DNA from: Chrysochromulina tobinii
Taxonomy: Eukaryota > Haptophyta > Prymnesiales > Chrysochromulinaceae
Assembly: GCA_001275005.1 (NCBI GenBank)
Contig: JWZX01001183.1
Coordinates: 1-10,989 of the forward strand
Length of the DNA: 10,989 bases
Direction of reading: 5' to 3'
Shown here: positions 6,524 through 10,989 of the stretch, one piece after another
Layout: each line of letters starts with the position of its first letter
Position numbering within the stretch: the first letter of the stretch is position 1
The notes under the pieces: model-generated
Told to the model about the DNA's origin: nothing
The model's database searches: none
Seen by the model: the letters and a program-made list of their open reading frames with translations, nothing else
Made by a program: the position numbers and the translations under genes

Positions 6524-7585
6524 ATGCCTGAAGCAGCACCAAGCACTGAAGGCCCGTCGGATGCACGCATCACGGGCACAGCAGCCGGTATGAAGCTGAG
6601 TCTCGACTTGAACTGCGGCGCCATGCTTGGCGAGGGTACAAGCGGCGCTGTATACGCGGTCGATTCTTTGTGCGACGGGCGGCAGTATGCACTGAAGGTG
6701 AAGAAAAAAGGAAGCGCAGGAGCCGCCGCGCTTGCCGAATGCCAACTGCACGCAGCACTGCCACAGTGCGAAGCCATCGTTCAGTACTGTTTTGCGTGGA
6801 CGACGCCGTCCAACGTCTACGTCCTCATGGAGCGCATGGCTACTGAGCTGTGGCAGGCTGTGCTGCAGCCACCAACGAGCAGCGCCGCGCTCTCCGAGAG
6901 GCTTCAGTGGTCCAAGGACGTATTGAGCGCGGTCGCGTGCCTGCATAGCATCAAGGTGGCGCACCGAGATGTCAACCCTTGGAACCTCTTTGTGAGCTTC
7001 GGCCATACGGGCCGCCGTTGCAAGCTGGGCGACCTAGGGCTCGCGGCACGCCTGCCAAAGTCGGGGCGCTTTGCGGGGCGGCACGAGCCCGGGGCACCAT
7101 CGCTTGACGAGAGTGCCATCGACAGCTTGTACAGCGCCCCTGAGCTTGGCGCCGATGCCGAGGCCGGCGGCTATAGTCTCCCTGCGGACGTGTTCTCGAC
7201 TGGTGTGGTGTTGGTGGCGATCTGGCATTCTGCAGTCGTCTTTGACGCTTCGGAGGACGATGTCACCGACACGACGGAGGCCGTGCGCCGGTCGGGCGAA
7301 TTGCCTTGGATTGTGCCCTGCCGGATCGCTCGACTCGTGCGCCGTCTTACCTCTCACTACCCAGAGCAAAGGCCCAGTGCTGGCGAGGCAGCGGCGGTGC
7401 TCATGGCGATGGCCTCGGCGCACGACGCTATAGCCGCAGTCGCCGAGGAGGTAGATGCGCCAGCGGGGGCGTCAAGCGTGCGTCCGCCGCACCCACGGCC
7501 GTGGAAGCTGCCATGGCCGTCGTGGCGTCGGCGGCGCGGGACTGGTACGGCGAGGAGACCGGTGCAGCTTTCGGTCAAGGTTTAG
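6524..7585 (+). CDS. Protein kinase, WEE1/PEK-like fold with atypical catalytic loop
   Basis: The 353-aa protein is one complete kinase domain with short ends. Glycine loop GEGTSGAV (36-43), the ATP-anchoring Lys58 (YALKVKK), helix-C Glu72, catalytic loop HRDVNPWN (147-154) with Asp149 and Asn154, Mg-binding DLG (170-172), APE (205-207) and the late Arg283 (EQRPS) are all present, so it should bind ATP and be active. Two changes stand out: the Lys usually two residues after the catalytic Asp in Ser/Thr kinases is Asn151, and DFG is DLG. The AECQLHAAL...IVQYCFAW stretch and RCKLGDLGLA recall WEE1/PEK-type kinases, but the substrate is unknown. The Arg/Trp/Pro-rich tail (320-353) lacks a known domain. 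The ATG at 6524 is the first in frame; Met23 (6590) would still keep the whole fold. It is transcribed away from the channel. Confidence 0.85.
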   Translation: MPEAAPSTEGPSDARITGTAAGMKLSLDLNCGAMLGEGTSGAVYAVDSLCDGRQYALKVKKKGSAGAAALAECQLHAALPQCEAIVQYCFAWTTPSNVYVLMERMATELWQAVLQPPTSSAALSERLQWSKDVLSAVACLHSIKVAHRDVNPWNLFVSFGHTGRRCKLGDLGLAARLPKSGRFAGRHEPGAPSLDESAIDSLYSAPELGADAEAGGYSLPADVFSTGVVLVAIWHSAVVFDASEDDVTDTTEAVRRSGELPWIVPCRIARLVRRLTSHYPEQRPSAGEAAAVLMAMASAHDAIAAVAEEVDAPAGASSVRPPHPRPWKLPWPSWRRRRGTGTARRPVQLSVKV

Positions 7586-7625
7586 TGTACAAACATGTAC
7601 AAACATGTACAAACATGTACAAACA
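7586..7625. repeat. Four perfect tandem copies of TGTACAAACA after the kinase stop
   Basis: Copies lie at 7586-7595, 7596-7605, 7606-7615 and 7616-7625 with no mismatch, starting at the base after the TAG (7583-7585). Each holds the palindrome TGTACA. In the mRNA this gives four UGUA cores at 10-nt spacing in the earliest 3' UTR. UGUA begins the binding site of Pumilio/PUF proteins, but the rest (UGUACAAA) is not the textbook UGUANAUA. Confidence 0.85.
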
Positions 7626-7987
7626 TAGTCGTGCATACGTGGGCAAAAATACGCTTTCCGTCTTTCTAAAGTAGAAGCGCGACAATCGACCACCGACCCA
7701 AATGCGTATTTTGAGCACCGAGCACGAATTTCACACTGTCGGATTCTGGTTCCAATCGGTCGTCGAGCGAATTTTTTTCCATGCTCTCGCGAGTCGGCCT
7801 TTGCGCTGCTCGTCGACCCATTTTTCACGTCAGCCGTCGCGCCTGGCGCGAAACCGAGCCGACCGAGGCACCATGCCCTGGGAGGCACGTCCCTTGCCCC
7901 ATCGCCAGTGCATTCCTTCGAGCTCGCGAATAGGCAGGATGATTCTAAACGCCCACGCTTGCCTGTGTGTTTCAGTTGTGAGTGCCG
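7626..7987. other. Spacer: kinase 3' UTR and 5' region of the next gene
   Basis: Outside the decamer array this stretch is less GC-rich at first, has a T7 run near 7772 and no convincing ORF with coding character. A good 3' splice site (GCCTGTGTGTTTCAG, ending at 7975) stands 12 bases before the ATG at 7988, pointing to a 5'-UTR intron or an upstream exon. A possible short first exon starts ACCATGCCCTGGGAG (ATG at 7873), with no clear donor after it. Confidence 0.4.
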
Positions 7988-8338
7988 ATGAAGCTGTGCC
8001 TTCCCAAGGACCTCAAGGTCGGCGATCGCGTGCAGGCGCAAGGCCATGCAGCCTGCGGTCTGGACCCGTGCATCAACGAGGTTGGCGTATGCATGCGGTG
8101 CTTGTGGAAGGTGAAGGAGGCTTGCGACGCTGCCGTTCGCCGCACCGCGGTGCTGAACTCGCTCCTCAGCCACGTCGACCCAGGTCCGCGCGTCAAGGGC
8201 TTCGAGGGCATCGCGCCGCTCATGTGCCCGTGCTGCGTCGAGGACGTGACGGGCACAGAAGGTCCCGCCCTCGCAGGGAACGTACCTACCTCGCAGCTGC
8301 TGCCTCTGTGCCTCATGATGCGGACGATCTGTGTCTAG
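7988..8338 (+). CDS. Small Cys-rich hypothetical protein
   Basis: The 116-aa frame starts MKLCLPKDLKVGDRV and ends at TAG (8336-8338). Codon third positions are strongly G/C throughout, while the same DNA in other frames gives Arg/Gly/Pro-rich shadows, so this is the likely coding frame. Ten or more Cys occur, including CxxxxC, CMRC and CPCC arrangements (near residues 22-40 and 78-82), with a helical stretch of charged residues between. Paired CxxC-type motifs could bind zinc, but spacing matches no family I know. An in-frame TGA sits 9 bases before the ATG, between the strong acceptor at 7975 and the start, so upstream sequence must be UTR unless a later acceptor (TTGTGAG, ending 7982) is used. 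A further exon downstream cannot be excluded. Confidence 0.5.
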   Translation: MKLCLPKDLKVGDRVQAQGHAACGLDPCINEVGVCMRCLWKVKEACDAAVRRTAVLNSLLSHVDPGPRVKGFEGIAPLMCPCCVEDVTGTEGPALAGNVPTSQLLPLCLMMRTICV

Positions 8339-8490
8339 GTGGGCTGCGTCCCCTCCGTTGCGCGCACGCCTTTTCCCGTGATCAGGTCGTGTGTCAAAAT
8401 TAGTGAATTGAATTTTAACACTCCGAGACGCCATCAACTCGCTGCACAGACCTATCATACGCTCAGACCTATCATCGGCGATACCCATAG
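8339..8490. other. Probable 3' flank of the small Cys-rich gene
   Basis: An AT-richer patch (AAAATTAGTGAATTGAATTTTAAC near 8395-8420) and two copies of CAGACCTATCAT (near 8449 and 8464) lie here. No ORF with coding character is seen. Confidence 0.3.
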
Positions 8491-8756
8491 CAAAGCATCA
8501 GTCGCCGAGCCGCTTCTTGCGGTGGTTGTACGGCGGTTGCCCTTCTCGAAGATCGGGTCGTCGAAGTGGTCGCCCGGGCCGCTGCCTTCGTCTCCTCTGC
8601 CGCCTTGGTCGCCGCCGCCTCCGCGCCGTCGCCGCCTCCGGCGCCGCTGCGAATGCTGAGATGCAGCTGGCGGGGCGACGGTGGAGACGACGGCGGCATC
8701 GAACCTGTGCACCGACGCGCCCGATGGCGCGCCCCCCTCGGGGAACGCAAAGATGC

Positions 8757-8789
8757 GCTCAACACCGTCGCGTTACGACGGTGTCGAGC
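8757..8789. repeat. Imperfect inverted repeat, 13-bp stem
   Basis: ACACCGTCG (8762-8770) and CGACGGTGT (8776-8784) pair perfectly around the loop CGTTA. After one A/C mismatch the stem continues with GCTC (8757-8760) and GAGC (8786-8789). It lies inside a stretch that looks coding. It could be an RNA hairpin, a protein-binding palindrome, or chance. Confidence 0.5.
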
Positions 8790-8805
8790 ACAGGTTAGCT
8801 TCCGT

Positions 8806-8824
8806 CGCCGCCGCCGCCGCCGCC
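8806..8824. repeat. (GCC)n trinucleotide run
   Basis: Six perfect GCC/CGC units encode poly-Ala in the frame that looks coding there. Such runs vary in length between alleles in many genomes. Confidence 0.6.
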
Positions 8825-9240
8825 ACCGCATTGCCGTGCGCGGTAAAGACCTGCAACCTGGTGGAAGGCAAGGGCAAGCTGGTTTGAGTTGGCGGGACAC
8901 AAGGCATGAGAAGCATGGGCGTGGCTTCAAGTTCTATCAGCACATGCTGAAGGTGCGTCATGAATTGAAGGTAAGGTCCATCGCACCGGTGATTCGACTC
9001 CTCTACTGCATCCATTGTTCCAATCACGCATCCCTGAGCTCAGTTTTGGTCGTACACGAGTGGCCATCCATGAGAATCTGGATGCGGTGCACTCGGGATA
9101 TCCTATGTTCGCAGCCGGAGCAGCTGATCAGCCGCCAAATTCGTGCCAGGACGGTCCGGGACGAGCCAGCATGGGACCGGGACAGGCTCCATTCGGGTTT
9201 TTCGTTAGTGACGCTTTCCTCACTTTCTCTCTGACAGTGT

Positions 9241-9377
9241 GCGCGGGGCGCCTTAACCGCCTAATCTCTAATCATTTAATCGCTTTTAAAGCCGTTTTCC
9301 GTTGCTCTTGCAACATATCTAGAATATGCGATTCATGCAATGTTAAGTTTCGCTGTGTTTACCGAGGGGCCGGGTTT
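9241..9377. other. AT-rich convergent 3' flank
   Basis: The composition drops to clearly AT-rich, with three TAATC motifs near 9262-9285 and a small perfect hairpin GTTGC-TCTT-GCAAC (9301-9314). It lies just downstream of the GTPase stop codon, so it is probably its 3' UTR and the end of the rightward gene. No canonical AATAAA is present. Confidence 0.4.
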
Positions 9378-10838
9378 TTAGCTTGCAGCCAATGCAGGCT
9401 CCTCTTTCGGCTTGCGCGCCTTGGCACAGTGCTCCGGGTTGAGTTGCGCGAACGTCGAGCTCAAAAAGGAGCCGACGTGCGTCATGAAGGGGATCGCGCC
9501 CTCTACGGCGCGATTCACGCCCTTCCGGTCGTTCGTGACGAGCTGGCGGAGGGCACGCATGAGGACACGCTCGAAAGAGTGGACATTGTGGTTGGTCTTG
9601 CACGAGAGCTCGATGTACTTGATCGTGATGCAAGGGCACGCCATGATACGCTCCCAGATCTCAGTCGGTGGCATACAGCCGGCGTCGAAATAGGGCGTGT
9701 TGAGCAGCGCATAGATGGCGTGGAGCAGCGCCGCCTCGCCCATATGGACGGACATGCCACGAATGGGATCGAGAGCCGCGTGCAGCTTCTCGACGAGCAG
9801 GTACTCTTGCTCGCTCATCCCGGTCTCCTGCGTGAAGCGCGAGACGCTACCGGCGACGCTGAAAAATGCGCTCATTTTGGCGGCAGCTTCGGTTGCCTTG
9901 TGCGTTTTGATCACGTCGTCGCAGAGCTTTCGAAGGACCGTGTCGACGCGCTGGCGGCGCATCTGGCTGAGGAGGAGGCCACTCGCGATTCCATGCTCGA
10001 GCAGCCGCCACACGGACCGCATGTCCACCTCGTCGTGCCGCCGGCCTCGGCTCCAACGGTCACACTTGTTACCTACGAGCATGATGATGATCGGGCACGG
10101 CTGCCTCCGCATCCGGTCAAACTTGACGCGCGTGAGGAGCTTCTCGCATAGACGTTCGGCGGCGTGAAGCGAGTGTGGATCGGCCAAATCGAGAACGACT
10201 ACAAACCCGTGCATCCCCGACGGCACGCTCAGGGCGCTGGTCACACCCGCATCGTTGATCGCGGGGCGCATCGCATCCCGCCGCTGCTGCTCGAGCACCG
10301 ACTCTGACAACGGGTGCCGCTTTGGCGGATCGGGTAGTCGTGAGTTCGCAGGCGGGAGGTTGGCCAGCAGGTTCAGGTCGGCTGCCTCCAACGCGAGACG
10401 CTTGGTGTGCTCGTCGGCCATGGCAGCAGACGGTGTTTTCCCCCACTGCTCCGTTGGATCTTCCATCTCGTCGTCCACGGCGCCCAAGGGGCCACCTAAC
10501 GAGCTGCCCCGGCCTTCGGCTGCGCTTGCATTCGTTCGGGCAACATCCTTCCAGAGATTCGCCAGGCACCGGTCGATGAGCACGTCTGGTCCGCTATCCC
10601 CGAGCTGATCCTCGATCTGCAGCAGCACCTGCCGCGATGCGCCCTTGGCAGAGGCGGCGGTGAAGGGCGCCGGCATGGTGATTGCCATAACGTGCCGCCC
10701 ATCCAACTTATTGCCCATGAACTGCTCATTGAGCGTTGGCATGTTGTCGAAGCGGTGCGAGACCATCCGCTTGATCAAAGATGACTTGCCCACCCCCGAT
10801 TGGCCTAGTATCGCCACGCCGAAGACGTTTCTATCCAT
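9378..10838 (-). CDS. Ras-like small GTPase with two large insertions
   Basis: The first ATG in frame is at 10838 (context ATCATGG), giving 486 aa; the frame is open a little further upstream but without an ATG. G1/P-loop GQSGVGKS (12-19), a DxxG-type G3 (DQLG, 77-80), a VVVLDLAD strand (~213-220), G4 NKCD (257-260) and a G5-like LSCK (411-414) appear in Ras order, so it should bind GTP/GDP. Ras proteins are about 190-200 aa; here about 130 residues are inserted between G3 and the next strand, and about 150 between G4 and G5. The first insertion is polar and probably disordered; the second is largely helical (e.g. MRSVWRLLEHG, EQEYLLVEKLHAAL). The C-terminus ends in AAS, with no CAAX or di-Cys lipidation signal. 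Residues for GTP hydrolysis are non-standard: no Gln directly follows DQLG. Partners are unknown. Confidence 0.83.
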   Translation of the reverse strand: MDRNVFGVAILGQSGVGKSSLIKRMVSHRFDNMPTLNEQFMGNKLDGRHVMAITMPAPFTAASAKGASRQVLLQIEDQLGDSGPDVLIDRCLANLWKDVARTNASAAEGRGSSLGGPLGAVDDEMEDPTEQWGKTPSAAMADEHTKRLALEAADLNLLANLPPANSRLPDPPKRHPLSESVLEQQRRDAMRPAINDAGVTSALSVPSGMHGFVVVLDLADPHSLHAAERLCEKLLTRVKFDRMRRQPCPIIIMLVGNKCDRWSRGRRHDEVDMRSVWRLLEHGIASGLLLSQMRRQRVDTVLRKLCDDVIKTHKATEAAAKMSAFFSVAGSVSRFTQETGMSEQEYLLVEKLHAALDPIRGMSVHMGEAALLHAIYALLNTPYFDAGCMPPTEIWERIMACPCITIKYIELSCKTNHNVHSFERVLMRALRQLVTNDRKGVNRAVEGAIPFMTHVGSFLSSTFAQLNPEHCAKARKPKEEPALAAS

Positions 10839-10989
10839 GATGCCCCGGCCCTTTCCCAAGCGACTTCGAGCGCGATCCTCGCTCGTCGTCCGAGAGCCCT
10901 GTTTTGGGCTTACTTGTTAACAGTGAAACGAGACACAGAGAAGAACTGCAACCAAATCTCTTGGAATCTCAGGAGCTAAAGCGGTGAGA
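10839..10989 (-). promoter_or_regulatory. 5' flank of the GTPase gene
   Basis: About 150 bases upstream of the ATG contain no other gene. On the minus strand TTAACAA|GTAAGCC (near 10913) matches a 5' splice donor, so a 5'-UTR intron or an upstream exon is possible. No TATA box is evident. Confidence 0.3.

Larger units (their letters stand above)
8491..9240 (+). other. Unresolved multi-exon gene region (rightward, tentative)
   Basis: Several stretches look coding, but in different frames. One is 8660-8887, encoding NLCTDAPDGAPPSG and ending GKGKLV before a TGA. Another is about 8860-8970, encoding GLSWRDTRHEKHGRGFKFYQ and ending in two good donors, AAG|GTGCGT (8953) and AAG|GTAAGG (8971). A third is about 9039-9200, encoding HENLDAVHSGYPMFAAGAAD. 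One frame is open for 248 codons (8491-9234), yet its first third is Ala-rich low complexity and its end is unlikely protein. The donors and the acceptor-like CTCTGACAG (near 9238) suggest a spliced gene whose exons I cannot join reliably. No domain is recognised. Minus-strand frames across 8455-8930 (one containing GDHFDDPIFEKGNRR) are an alternative for part of it. Confidence 0.33.

Noticed and set aside
7472-8488. 338-codon open frame on the minus strand
   Set aside because: It lies antisense to the kinase C-terminus and the Cys-rich gene, crosses the decamer array, and has the Arg/Ala/His-rich composition of a GC-rich shadow frame.
9015-10151. 378-codon plus-strand frame
   Set aside because: Most of it is antisense to the GTPase gene, whose G1, G4 and G5 motifs make the minus strand the real coding strand; only its first part (about 9039-9200) may be an exon.
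10839-10859. Upstream seven-codon extension of the GTPase
   Set aside because: It begins with TTG, not ATG; the first ATG is at 10838 in a good start context.

Overview
The window looks like nuclear DNA of a unicellular eukaryote, most likely a GC-rich microalga such as a haptophyte. The placement rests on style only: a GT-AG spliceosomal intron interrupts a channel gene, several coding frames have strong G/C third positions, one protein combines poly-proline stalks with a PAN-like module and a membrane anchor, and a six-transmembrane potassium-channel-type protein carries a degenerate cyclic-nucleotide-binding-like domain. Nothing prokaryotic (operons, Shine-Dalgarno sites, IS ends, CRISPR) is seen, and no tRNA or rRNA was recognised.

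Layout, left to right. 1-344: possible 3' end of a rightward gene (2-121), then a short segment able to fold into a three-helix RNA-like shape (142-202). 345-2747 (-): an 800-aa Pro-rich, Cys-rich single-pass membrane protein. 2748-3018: spacer with one copy of a dispersed ~60-bp element and a TGGTAG repeat. 3019-5327 (-): a two-exon voltage-gated cation channel; the 89-bp phase-0 intron at 5113-5201 restores the N-terminus. 5328-6523: about 1.2 kb between divergent genes, holding two more copies of the dispersed element, a GA-rich tract, an AT island and a cluster of ACGT/CACGTG motifs. 6524-7585 (+): a small protein kinase with an unusual catalytic loop, followed directly by four perfect copies of a 10-bp repeat. 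7988-8338 (+): a small Cys-rich protein of unknown function, probably after a 5'-UTR intron. 8491-9240: likely exon fragments of an unresolved multi-exon rightward gene. 9378-10838 (-): a Ras-like GTPase enlarged by two big insertions. 10839-10989: its 5' flank.

Surface-type protein, channel, kinase and GTPase all have signalling or surface flavour, but they lie on both strands with their own spacers, so joint function is not shown. The least ordinary items are the channel's Cys-rich turret and non-canonical nucleotide-binding-like domain, the doubly expanded GTPase, the dispersed intergenic element and the post-stop decamer array. I see no clear evidence for a new multi-gene system.
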